NCBI GenBank assembly: GCA_964482235.1
Contig: CAYZWU010000029.1
Location: 1-64,000, forward strand
Source: CAYZWU01 sp964482235
GTDB lineage: Bacteria; Planctomycetota; B15-G4; CAYZWU01
Direction of reading: 5' to 3'
DNA length: 64,000 bases
This document shows, piece by piece, positions 18,121-26,123 of the stretch. The notes beneath the pieces are model-generated. The model did no database searches. It was not told where the DNA came from and worked only from the letters and a program-made list of their open reading frames with translations. Both the position numbers and the translations under genes were made by a program. Each line of letters begins with the position of its first letter. Position 1 is the first letter of the stretch.

Positions 18121-19263
18121 TCACTGAATCGACGTGGCCACCACGTTCGTTGCATTCTCGTACTGGAGAACCTGGAACCAGACGTTGATGCCGGAAACAT
18201 TGGGAACGTTGAGATTCCACGTCACGGCGCCGTATTGATCGGTATCAGCGGGGCTTGTTGTCAGACTCGGGTTGGCCAGGTCCAGGGTCACGTTCAACTG
18301 GGGCACATAGGTGCTCCCGAGGCCTGCCAGGCTGTGGACGAGGTAGGTCGCCGTGTTCGGGTCGCCGCCTGTGATGTCGAAGGAAGCGGAAGATCCTCCC
18401 TGGAGAGGATCGGGGCTGACGGCAAGTGTGAAGGGATCGGGTGCGTTCGCCACCCAGTCGAGGGCATTCGCCATGATCATGTCGCCGTCCGTGCTGGTCT
18501 GCCAGAAATCGGATCTCACGTCGCTGGAGGGCGGATAGAAGTTGAGGTCGGCCCGCCGGGCGATTCCGAGATCCTTGGTGGCGATGAGGGGCTCGCGGTC
18601 GCTCCACTCGGCAATGAGATTCGCAAAGGGGTCGATTGTCGTGTCGACGCGATAGCTGCTCGAACCGCCGTCGAAGCTGTTGACGCCTTGCATGATCGGG
18701 TGGAAAGGCTGGTGGACCGTGCCCAGAGTCGCCTGCCCATCCAACTGGTTCAGGGCCGGTATGATGCACTGATAGTAATCGCTGGCAAAGCGCCCCTGCG
18801 GAATCCAGTAGCCGCCGTTGCTCCCCAGGGCAAAGGTCGCCACCACGACCCCGCCGCCGCTGTCCACGTAGTCGGCCAGGAGATCTCCCAGGTCGATGCT
18901 GACCTGGCTGCTCCAGAGATAGCTGCCTCCCCAGACCAGCACGGCGTCAAAGGCCTGGAGCTGGCTCAGCGTCGGGAGTGCCCCCGTGTAGATGTTGTAC
19001 TTGTCGGCCGTATCGACCTTGCCGGTCAGCACGACCTTCTTGGACACATCGGCCAGTCTCAGATCCTCGTCGGCCAGCAGGGCAACGGTGATGCCGCGCC
19101 CGCCTGAAGAGGATGGGACAGGATCCTGCTGCAGCGCCGGCGGCTTGACAGCAGCACCGTGCGGCGCAGGATTCTCTCCGTGCTGAAGCGGCGAGGTCCC
19201 GCCCCAGGCGCAGATGAGAAGAGCGAATGAACAGATCATGGTGAGTGTTGCGGTGCGTTTCAT
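18121..19263 (-). CDS. Exported protein with GATase-like region and beta C-terminus
   Basis: This 380-residue protein has a signal peptide and then, from about residue 55, a Rossmann-like region (GITVALLADEDL, FDAVLVWGGSYLW, LADYVDSGGGVVVATFA) reminiscent of ThuA or class I glutamine-amidotransferase-like folds, where a gauge of an 'open' or 'closed' flag value is absent and no catalytic Cys is seen. The last 80 residues form a beta-rich domain (TDQYGAVTWNLNVPNVSG) of a kind common at the end of secreted proteins in Planctomycetota-like genomes; a relic of the same domain lies at 16475-16636. The gene follows the LVIVD-repeat gene by 38 bases on the same strand. Its function is unknown. Confidence 0.7.
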   Translation of the reverse strand: MKRTATLTMICSFALLICAWGGTSPLQHGENPAPHGAAVKPPALQQDPVPSSSGGRGITVALLADEDLRLADVSKKVVLTGKVDTADKYNIYTGALPTLSQLQAFDAVLVWGGSYLWSSQVSIDLGDLLADYVDSGGGVVVATFALGSNGGYWIPQGRFASDYYQCIIPALNQLDGQATLGTVHQPFHPIMQGVNSFDGGSSSYRVDTTIDPFANLIAEWSDREPLIATKDLGIARRADLNFYPPSSDVRSDFWQTSTDGDMIMANALDWVANAPDPFTLAVSPDPLQGGSSASFDITGGDPNTATYLVHSLAGLGSTYVPQLNVTLDLANPSLTTSPADTDQYGAVTWNLNVPNVSGINVWFQVLQYENATNVVATSIQ

Positions 19264-19301
19264 CTTGAATCTCCTTTTTGCATAAACTCAGCTTGGAACG
19301 G

Positions 19302-21818
19302 TCATGGAGTTACCTGAAACTCGAATCGGTCGTCATCGCTCACGTCGTCTGGGTAGGTGCCCACGCGAGCGTGGAGGGTGTACATTCCGAGAGGCGCCGC
19401 TCCTGGGATCCGGAGGGGCAGTGTGTTCTCGATGCTCATGTCCGGCGGAAGGGTGAGCGTGACCGGCCCGGTGACGGGCCCGTAGCTGGTGCCTGCCGGA
19501 AGGGTGAGGTCGATCCAGACCTGCTTCGTCTGCGTCACCTCGGTCACGTTCTCAACCTTCACGTCGTAGTTGAAGCTCCCGCCCAGGGGCACTACCACCG
19601 GGTCGGGGCCGGGATCGAGAGAGACGGCCACGTCGACGAATCGGAGGATCTCCAGGCCCAGGTGGCCCGTCAGGTAGATGAGCCCATCGGACAGGGTGAC
19701 GCCGTTGTAGGCGTACTGGTGCCCCCCCACATACCACCCCTCGCGCGTTTCGGGGTAGACGGCAGTCACGAATGCGTTGGCCGGATCGGTCGCGTCGATC
19801 ACCATGAACCGATCGTAGCCGCAGAGATAGAAGAACCCGTCCTCTGCAGCCAGTGACACGTCGTACCAGGCAACAGAGGTGACCTCGGGATTCTCCATGG
19901 TCTTGACAAGCGTGGGGTTCTGGGGATCGGACACGTCGTAGAAGGTGAGAATGTCTTTCCACAACGAGGTCGTGCCATAGTTACAACTGCTCACTCCGAG
20001 AACATTTCCGTCCAGGGCAAAGGCATAGGCCCAGTCTTCAACGTCGAAGCGGCCCAGCTCCACGGGCGTGATCGGATCGGTCAGGTCGAAGATCAAGACC
20101 TCGTAGTAACCGAGCAGGTACCCGCTGTCTCCGTCGATGATGAGATCGTTGGCCGGCGACTGCTGCAGGGCCGGGCCGGTCCCTACCTGCACCGGATCGG
20201 CAGGATCGGTGATATCGAGAACCTCGACCTCCGTTGTGCCGACATAGACCAGGTCGCCCACCCTCTCCGCCGGGTAGAAGCCCCACGCGTAGTTGTAGCT
20301 CCTTGTTCCCACCTGGTGAGGGGAGTAGGGGATGCCGACGTCGTAGAAGTTGACGCAGTCGTTCATCGAGCTGACCACGGCGATCCCGTCGGAGACTCGG
20401 ACGGCCCGCTGCCGGTACGTGTTGTGGGTCATCGTGTCGGGCGGCTGGGTGCAGAAGCCGAGGAGCTCGGGTGCACGGGGATCGGAGACGTCCAGCATCT
20501 GGAGCGTCGCCTCGTTCGAGAGCACGGCGGCCACGTCACCCTCGACGTCCGTTGCATGAGGATAATAACCGGTGGAGGTGAAGGAGACGGCATAGGGCGA
20601 CAGCGGATCGCTCACGTCGATGCCGATCAAACCGAACACGCGATCGACCAGAAAGACCGTGGTGCCGGCCGTGTCCAGGTAGGTCTGGTACCCGAAGGCG
20701 TCAAGGGTGCTCAGCAGGACAGGGTTCGCGGGATCGATGACGTCGTAGGTATGCAGGGAATAGTCGTTGTCGTCGGTGACGTGGGCATACCCGTTCGAGA
20801 CGACGATCCCCCCCGTGTAGGCCCCGCCGACCTGGGCGATCTCGACGGGATTGGCCGGATCGGATGCATCCATGACCACCATCCCGTCGCCGGTCAGGAA
20901 GAGGTATCCGCCATCGAAGTCCATGTCGTCCACCACGGTGTATGACAGGGGGGCGAAGCCGCTCTGCATGATCTTGTCCGGATTGGACACGTCGAAGGTC
21001 ACGAGTCCGTCATCGTAGACCGAGAGGTAGATGTGGCTCCCTTCGATCTCCACAGCTCTGAACATGTCATCGATACCCACCAGGCTGCTCCTGACCTCCG
21101 GTGAGGCCGGATCGGAGATGTCGATCACATTCATGAAGTTGCACTCGCCGAAGTACTCGAACCATCCGGTGCCGATGGCGGCGATCAGCGGACCGGTCAT
21201 GGTTACCTTCTCGTAGATGAACTCACCCGGCGGTGTTGCGGTTCTCGACAGCTCCAGGGGATTGATTGGATCGGAGATGTCGAAGAGCACGAGCTCCGAC
21301 GGGATCCCCATGCAGACGGCCAGGAGCGATCCCGAGCCGGCCAGGGACCAGGCCGGCCCCTCGATCTCGTTGACCGCGACCGGCGCCGACGGATCGGTGA
21401 TGTCGTAGACGTAGAGGCATCCCGTGGTGGCCACGTAGCAGTGGTTGCCAAGGCAGAGGAGATCCAGTGCAATGCCGCCCTCGTCGAGGGTCCGGCTCAG
21501 GACCTTGATCCGTTCCGAGTCCGCCTTCTGCCCGAGGGTGCCGGGTCGATCGAGGGGTCTTGCGCTGCTCGACGAGAAAAGATGCCGTTCCCACCGGGGC
21601 ATCAAACCGCCGGGAAGATCGGCTTCCGGCGGACTTGCCGGCCGATCTCGATCCGGGTGGTAGAGATAGACCGTTCCGGGTAGATTCACCCTGGACTTGT
21701 CGATCTTCTCAAGGCTGCCCGCTGCCGGTACGGCCCACGAGAGTGAGATTGAAAGGACGAGAAGAAAGGCGAGCGTTTTCTTTTGCTCGAGCCCCGAGAT
21801 GGCTTTCTGTGACAGCAT
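19302..21818 (-). CDS. Secreted LVIVD-repeat beta-propeller protein
   Basis: The 838-residue protein starts with a signal peptide (residues about 12-33, cleavage near VPAAG). Residues about 95-715 carry more than ten LVIVD-type repeats of 45-50 residues, each centred on a strand plus DISDP.NPV or DVSDP.APE, which build one or two beta-propellers. The tail (about 720-838) is a beta-sandwich-like domain (DPGPDPVVVPLGGSFNYDVKVENVT) as found in cell-surface or adhesion proteins. ATG at 21818 is chosen because GGAGGT lies six bases ahead. A good promoter-like pair lies about 195 bases upstream. Such repeats serve as binding scaffolds; the ligand is not evident. Confidence 0.85.
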   Translation of the reverse strand: MLSQKAISGLEQKKTLAFLLVLSISLSWAVPAAGSLEKIDKSRVNLPGTVYLYHPDRDRPASPPEADLPGGLMPRWERHLFSSSSARPLDRPGTLGQKADSERIKVLSRTLDEGGIALDLLCLGNHCYVATTGCLYVYDITDPSAPVAVNEIEGPAWSLAGSGSLLAVCMGIPSELVLFDISDPINPLELSRTATPPGEFIYEKVTMTGPLIAAIGTGWFEYFGECNFMNVIDISDPASPEVRSSLVGIDDMFRAVEIEGSHIYLSVYDDGLVTFDVSNPDKIMQSGFAPLSYTVVDDMDFDGGYLFLTGDGMVVMDASDPANPVEIAQVGGAYTGGIVVSNGYAHVTDDNDYSLHTYDVIDPANPVLLSTLDAFGYQTYLDTAGTTVFLVDRVFGLIGIDVSDPLSPYAVSFTSTGYYPHATDVEGDVAAVLSNEATLQMLDVSDPRAPELLGFCTQPPDTMTHNTYRQRAVRVSDGIAVVSSMNDCVNFYDVGIPYSPHQVGTRSYNYAWGFYPAERVGDLVYVGTTEVEVLDITDPADPVQVGTGPALQQSPANDLIIDGDSGYLLGYYEVLIFDLTDPITPVELGRFDVEDWAYAFALDGNVLGVSSCNYGTTSLWKDILTFYDVSDPQNPTLVKTMENPEVTSVAWYDVSLAAEDGFFYLCGYDRFMVIDATDPANAFVTAVYPETREGWYVGGHQYAYNGVTLSDGLIYLTGHLGLEILRFVDVAVSLDPGPDPVVVPLGGSFNYDVKVENVTEVTQTKQVWIDLTLPAGTSYGPVTGPVTLTLPPDMSIENTLPLRIPGAAPLGMYTLHARVGTYPDDVSDDDRFEFQVTP

Positions 21819-22132
21819 CTGATTACCTCCTTGCGAAACAGGTTCGACTGCTTGCCCTGGCACCATTCGGCTCGAGACTTCGATTCGATCGATCCCGTGA
21901 CCGTGAGCCGTGGCGACAGGCATCAGGTAAAAGCTGCAACAGTTCGCATGGCGCACCGGGGAAATCTCTTCGCCAGCGGACTTTCAGGTGTTGTAGTTGG
22001 GTTTGTGTAGTTTAATATGTTGTTTTAAAGTGATTTACAAACACCAGGGGGGTGTGAAAAAAAGAAGCTCTACCGTCCGGGGAAAGTCCATGGGAGCAGA
22101 GAATCCGGGTGAGCAAAAGAGAGCGAGGCGGT
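21819..22132. other. Intergenic leader of the LVIVD gene
   Basis: The 314 bases separate the LVIVD gene start from the end of the kinase gene, both on the minus strand. They hold a candidate promoter at 22012-22040 and an AT-rich patch; no gene with a ribosome site was seen. A T-run opposite 22059-22065 near the kinase end lacks a convincing hairpin. Confidence 0.4.
22012..22040 (-). promoter_or_regulatory. Sigma-70-like promoter for the LVIVD gene
   Basis: On the minus strand TTGTAA (22040-22035) is followed after exactly 17 bases by TATTAA (22017-22012). This is the best housekeeping-type promoter pair in the window, in an AT-rich patch of otherwise GC-rich DNA. It would give a 5' untranslated leader of about 185 bases for the gene at 21818. 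Confidence 0.5.
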
Positions 22133-24751
22133 TCAGGAATCCTCTTTTTTCATCGCCTCCTCCTTCACGAACTCGTCAGCGCCGATGTCGACGGCGAGAT
22201 CTCCGCTGTTCTCACCGACCGCACTCCTGAGGTCTCCGTCGATGTCGAACTCGGGTGCTTCCACAGGATCATCGCTGCCAGACGTGAGAAAGGTCCCCGT
22301 TCCCGCATCGATGCCTGGCGACAATCCGGTGAGGTGGAAGTCTCGTTCGAGGGTGTTCACGAAGAGGGGAGCCGCGTCGATCATGCCGTCGCCCCTCTCG
22401 AAGAGCCCTCCATTCTCGACGCTCCAGGCACCGGGTGAGGAGGGCAGGAGGGAATGGTTGATCGTCAAGCTCGAATCGCTTACCAGGTGGATCTCCTGTC
22501 CTTCGGGCGCCCTGTTGTCCCAGAGGATCGAGTTGACGACCAGGGAGGATGCGTCCTTGCCGCAGGCGATGCCGCCGCCCCGCTGCCCTGCCTCGTTCTC
22601 CGTGATGGTGTTGTTGATGATCACCGGTTCCGAGAGCTTGCAGAAGATGCCGGCACCGCTGTACTTGGCATAGTTCCCCTCGATGATGTTGTTTTCGATC
22701 CGCACCGACGTCGAACGCGAACAGGCGATTCCGCCGCCATCGCGGTTCGTGATGTTCGAGCTGATCGTGTTGCCCGAAAAAAGGGCCGTGGAGTACGCGC
22801 AGAAGATCCCGCCTCCCGTGCCGCCGGCCCGGTTCTCCTTGATGATGTTGTTAGACACCACCGGTGAGCCGTCATTGATGAAGATCCCGGCGCCGAAGTG
22901 GATGGACCTGTTTCCCGTGACGATGTTGTTGATGATCAAGGGGGAGGTCTCCTTGCAGTAGATGCCTCCGCCATCCCAGGCGCTGCCGTTCGTGATGGTG
23001 AATCCATCGAGAACGGTGTCAGCCCCTTCGCCGGACTTGATGGTGACCGTGACGCTCTTGCCGCCTCCATCGATGGTGGTGACGGCCGGGCCTTCCCGGC
23101 TCTTCAGGGTGACAGCCTTTCCCATGAAGTCGATCTGTCCGGTGTAGGTGCCCGGTGCGACAAGGATCATGTTGCCGTCCTTGGCCGCCTCGAGAGCGCT
23201 CCTGATCGTCAGGAAGTCTTCGGGTACGAAGATGGCCTGCTCGGGAGAGATCCCCGCCATTACCCCTTTCTCTCCCATTGTCTCCAGGATCTTCCGGCTG
23301 CTCTGCTTCCGGAGGGAGCTGGCATGCATCGCCCTGGCTTCCTTGTCGTCGGGAAAGAGCGCCAGCGCGTCGGCCAGCTGCTTGACCGCCTCGTCCCAAT
23401 CCTCTTGCCCGACCGCTAGCCTGGCCCGGTCGAGATGGGTGGCAAAGGCGTCCTGCTTCCAGACGTCCCGGACATGGGAGAGGAGTGCCAGGAGGATGAT
23501 GACGGAGATGAGGCCGATCACCGTCCTCGTTGCTGTTCTGTGGCGCCGGCTCCACTTGACGGCCCGCATCACGGGCCCGGCAGGGTTGGTCTCGATCGCC
23601 TCGCCGGCCAGGAACCGCCTCAGCTCGCGCGCCAGCTCCTGCATCGTGGCGTAACGGGCTTGAGGATCGCTCTCCATCGCCTTGAGGCAGATCAGGGAGA
23701 GGTCGCGTGGGACTCGCGGCTGGACTTTGCGCGGGTCGATCGGTTCTCCGGCCAGTACCTTCTTCAGCACGTCGAGGGACGTTTTTCCCTCGAAGGGCCT
23801 GGCCAGGGTCATCGCCTCGTAGAGGGTCACACCCAGCGAGAAGATGTCGGTGCGGTGATCGATCCCTCCCGGCCGTCGCGAAGCCTGCTCCGGCGACATG
23901 TAGTAGGGCGTGCCGGCCAGGTCGCCGGTGCGCGAAAGGGTCAGGGCATCCTCCACCCTGGCCAGGCCGAAGTCGGTGATCTTGGGCGAACCGTCGTCAG
24001 CGATCATGATGTTGGATGGCTTCACGTCCCTGTGGATCACGCCCCGGGAGTGGGCGTGCTCGAGGGCTTCCGCCACGTCGGCGATGAGCGCTGCCACGGT
24101 GCGGAAGTTGTCCGGGGGAAGGCTCTTCTCCCCGCGAAGCTCCTCCAGCCGGTCAGCCAGAGTGCGCCGGCTCTCCACCAGCTCCTGGGCGATGAAGTGG
24201 GTTCCTTCCTCCTCGCCCACGGCGAAGACGGACACGATGCCCGGGTGGCTCTGACGGCCGCCCGCCTCGGCCTCGCGCCGGAACTTCTGCACCGAGTCGT
24301 CGGATAGGCTGAGATGGGGAGAGAGCACCTTCAGCGCCACGCGGCGGCGGAGGGAGATCTGTTCCGCCTCGTAGACAACCCCCATGCCGCCGCGGCCGAT
24401 CTCGCGGAGAATCCGGAAGTCGCCCACAACGGCATCGCCGTCCTTGCCGAAGGCGATCGGCGACTCGGCCTCCCTTTCCTGATCAACCTGCGATCCTCCG
24501 GGGAGCACGTCGGCCATGAAGAGGAAGTTGTCGATCTCGGCACGCAGCTCAGGGCCCGCCTCGGGATGCTCCCTGCAGAAGGCGTCCGGGTCGGGCCGCA
24601 TCCCGGCGTGCCAGGCCTCGTAGAACAGGCCGAGGGCTTTTTCGAGCTTGTCGGCAGGTCCGGCTGCGCCCCCTTTTGATCCACCGTCTTGGCGGGCCGG
24701 ACCGCCAGGCCGATCGTCTGATGGAGATTCCGGGATGCCTTTCGAGGCCAT
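22133..24751 (-). CDS. Membrane Ser/Thr kinase with extracytoplasmic beta-helix
   Basis: This 872-residue protein begins with a short helical region (residues 35-85), then a complete Hanks-type kinase (111-395): IGRGGMGVVYEAE, VALKVL with Lys141, HRDVKPSNIM, DFGLARV, GTPYYMSPEQ and DIFSLGVTLYE. A single membrane helix (about 404-425, VIGLISVIILLALL) leads to a short TPR-like stretch and then a right-handed parallel beta-helix (about 500-830) with repeated GGGI.C....I..N.I..N turns of the PbH1 type. The helix should lie outside the cytoplasm and act as sensor or binding surface. ATG at 24751 has GGAGAG upstream. It lies 10 bases behind an ECF sigma factor gene, its probable partner. Confidence 0.9.
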   Translation of the reverse strand: MASKGIPESPSDDRPGGPARQDGGSKGGAAGPADKLEKALGLFYEAWHAGMRPDPDAFCREHPEAGPELRAEIDNFLFMADVLPGGSQVDQEREAESPIAFGKDGDAVVGDFRILREIGRGGMGVVYEAEQISLRRRVALKVLSPHLSLSDDSVQKFRREAEAGGRQSHPGIVSVFAVGEEEGTHFIAQELVESRRTLADRLEELRGEKSLPPDNFRTVAALIADVAEALEHAHSRGVIHRDVKPSNIMIADDGSPKITDFGLARVEDALTLSRTGDLAGTPYYMSPEQASRRPGGIDHRTDIFSLGVTLYEAMTLARPFEGKTSLDVLKKVLAGEPIDPRKVQPRVPRDLSLICLKAMESDPQARYATMQELARELRRFLAGEAIETNPAGPVMRAVKWSRRHRTATRTVIGLISVIILLALLSHVRDVWKQDAFATHLDRARLAVGQEDWDEAVKQLADALALFPDDKEARAMHASSLRKQSSRKILETMGEKGVMAGISPEQAIFVPEDFLTIRSALEAAKDGNMILVAPGTYTGQIDFMGKAVTLKSREGPAVTTIDGGGKSVTVTIKSGEGADTVLDGFTITNGSAWDGGGIYCKETSPLIINNIVTGNRSIHFGAGIFINDGSPVVSNNIIKENRAGGTGGGIFCAYSTALFSGNTISSNITNRDGGGIACSRSTSVRIENNIIEGNYAKYSGAGIFCKLSEPVIINNTITENEAGQRGGGIACGKDASSLVVNSILWDNRAPEGQEIHLVSDSSLTINHSLLPSSPGAWSVENGGLFERGDGMIDAAPLFVNTLERDFHLTGLSPGIDAGTGTFLTSGSDDPVEAPEFDIDGDLRSAVGENSGDLAVDIGADEFVKEEAMKKEDS

Positions 24752-24761
24752 GGCTCTCCTC

Positions 24762-25388
24762 TCAGTGAAGAACAGCGTCGACGTCGCGGCGTCGCAGCCC
24801 ATCGACCTTCTTCGCCAGCCTCCTGACGGCTCGGGTGTGCCGCATCCGGGCCGTGTTGGCCGGGATATCGAGCTGCTTCCCGATGTCGTTGAAGGAGAGG
24901 TCTTCCCACTCGCGCATGACGATGACGTCCCTGTCGTCGGGATCGAGCAGCTCCATCCCGAGACGGACGAGGGCCTCGCGCTCATGGCGCTCGGCGGACC
25001 GGCTCGGCGTCTTGGAGGACGCGCAGCCGCGCTCGAGCGACACGATCGTGGTGGGAGGAAGGGGACGCTCCCTCGCGATGGCTCGTCGTCGTGCCGTGAA
25101 CCAGCCGTGCCTGCTCCGGAGGGTGTTCTCCACGATGCGGCAGAGGAGGGCGCGGAACCGGTGCTCGTCCTGGAGGACGAAACGCGGCCCGAAGCGCAGG
25201 AACTCGATCAGGGCGTCCTGCACGTAGTCGCCCGTTTCGCCTTTGCTCCGGAGTACGGGGCCGATCCGCTGGTGCACGTGCCGGCGGATTCGCGGCAGCT
25301 CGAGCTCCACCAGGGCGGCCAGGCTTTCCTCGTCGCCGTCGAGCCATTTCTGCAGGAGATGGATCGTTTTTGGGTTCCTGTTTCCCAT
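24762..25388 (-). CDS. ECF-type sigma factor paired with a Ser/Thr kinase
   Basis: The 208-residue protein has sigma region 2 (about 10-85: LDGDEESLAALVELELPRIRRHV, DYVQDALIEFL, RFRALLCRIVENTL) and region 4 (about 140-195: LLDPDDRDVIVMREWEDLSFNDIGKQLDI with helix-turn-helix, then ARMRHTRAVRRL). There is no anti-sigma gene; the next gene, 10 bases on, is a transmembrane Ser/Thr kinase. In several ECF groups, including planctomycete ones, the cognate kinase activates the sigma factor by phosphorylation; that role is inferred here. The start codon is 7 bases from a perfect TATAAT and has no ribosome site, so the message may be leaderless. Confidence 0.88.
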   Translation of the reverse strand: MGNRNPKTIHLLQKWLDGDEESLAALVELELPRIRRHVHQRIGPVLRSKGETGDYVQDALIEFLRFGPRFVLQDEHRFRALLCRIVENTLRSRHGWFTARRRAIARERPLPPTTIVSLERGCASSKTPSRSAERHEREALVRLGMELLDPDDRDVIVMREWEDLSFNDIGKQLDIPANTARMRHTRAVRRLAKKVDGLRRRDVDAVLH

Positions 25389-25395
25389 AAACGGA

Positions 25396-25401
25396 ATTAT
25401 A
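25396..25401 (-). promoter_or_regulatory. TATAAT -10 element giving a leaderless ECF message
   Basis: The minus strand has TATAAT at 25401-25396, ending seven bases before the ATG of the sigma gene (25388). Transcription would be expected to start at or within a base of that A. No purine-rich ribosome site exists in the seven bases. The matching -35 position is weak at any spacing from 16 to 18. Confidence 0.45.
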
Positions 25402-25604
25402 TATTCAGGTTGTGGGAATTCATAGGAAAAAAGGCGGATCCTCATCCAATGGCACGATGCGACGGGAGTGGAAAAGAACAGGAAGTTCAAGTCCTTCCGT
25501 ATGCCGGTCGGTTGCGGAAAGCCGTATTCAATCCCGTGAGCGAGCGGATGGGGAAAAAAGCGATTTCTGTGAGCTGGTTTTTCCCATTTTTACGCCTATC
25601 CCGT

Positions 25605-25615
25605 TGGTGACACCA
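25605..25615. promoter_or_regulatory. Small palindrome upstream of the peptide operon
   Basis: TGGTG-A-CACCA is a perfect 11-base palindrome 60 bases before the first peptide start, in the divergent region between the sigma gene and the peptide operon. It could be an operator, but short palindromes arise by chance and no second copy was seen. Confidence 0.25.
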
Positions 25616-25675
25616 GTCTGTCTCGACTCTGCCTTACACGAATTATCCCGTCACCATGGAACGGAGGTTTCACTC

Positions 25676-25882
25676 ATGCGTAGCAGCAGATGCAGGGCAA
25701 AAGGAAACTCCTTCAACTCGCTTTTCTGGACAATGAAAATTGTTCTCCTTTCCCTCCTGCTTGCCGCCTTGATCTGCTGTGATCTCGGCGCCGGGGGAAG
25801 AGGCGGCGGCATGCAGAAGGATAATGATCTCAGAAGGGGTGACCCGGAACTGTGCGAGCCCCCAATCCTCAATTTTGTCTGA
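25676..25882 (+). CDS. Small exported peptide 1, AGGRGGG family
   Basis: This 68-residue ORF has a strong ribosome site (GGAGG, eight bases ahead). A basic N-terminus is followed by a hydrophobic segment (about 21-35, KIVLLSLLLAALICC) and a short polar tail with AGGRGGGMQKDND (38-51) and a C-terminal PPILNFV. An internal ATG at 25733 could also start it. The next gene encodes a paralogue with the same layout. The hydrophobic stretch may be a signal peptide or membrane anchor, leaving a mature peptide of about 30 residues. No known family is recognised. Conservation of the Gly-Arg-Gly core and the charged KDND between two adjacent genes argues that the peptide is real. Confidence 0.7.
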   Translation: MRSSRCRAKGNSFNSLFWTMKIVLLSLLLAALICCDLGAGGRGGGMQKDNDLRRGDPELCEPPILNFV

Positions 25883-25910
25883 ATCGAACCAACATCTCGA
25901 GGATCCAACC

Positions 25911-26123
25911 ATGCGGAGAAACAGAATACCCTTTCGTAGAAGGCGGTCTATCACACGCCCGCTTTTTCTTGTCGCAACAATTGCCTTGATCTCCATCCTG
26001 CTGGCCTTCCTGCTCTGCAACGACCTCGAAGCCGGGGGAAGGGGCGGCGGGCTCAAGAAGGATAATGACTGGATCACCAGTGATCCCGAGACCCCCGACG
26101 TCCCGATATTCAAACCCAGCTGA
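25911..26123 (+). CDS. Small exported peptide 2, AGGRGGG family
   Basis: This 70-residue ORF is a tandem paralogue of the preceding one. It has an Arg-rich N-terminus (MRRNRIPFRRRRS), a hydrophobic segment (about 17-36) and a tail with DLEAGGRGGGLKKDNDW (38-54) followed by SDPETPDVP. GAGGA lies seven bases before the ATG, 28 bases after the stop of peptide 1. Its TGA overlaps the ATG of the large downstream gene by one base (TGATG), which strongly suggests translational coupling. Upstream of the core motif the two peptides differ, so selection appears to act on the short tail. Function unknown. Confidence 0.75.
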   Translation: MRRNRIPFRRRRSITRPLFLVATIALISILLAFLLCNDLEAGGRGGGLKKDNDWITSDPETPDVPIFKPS

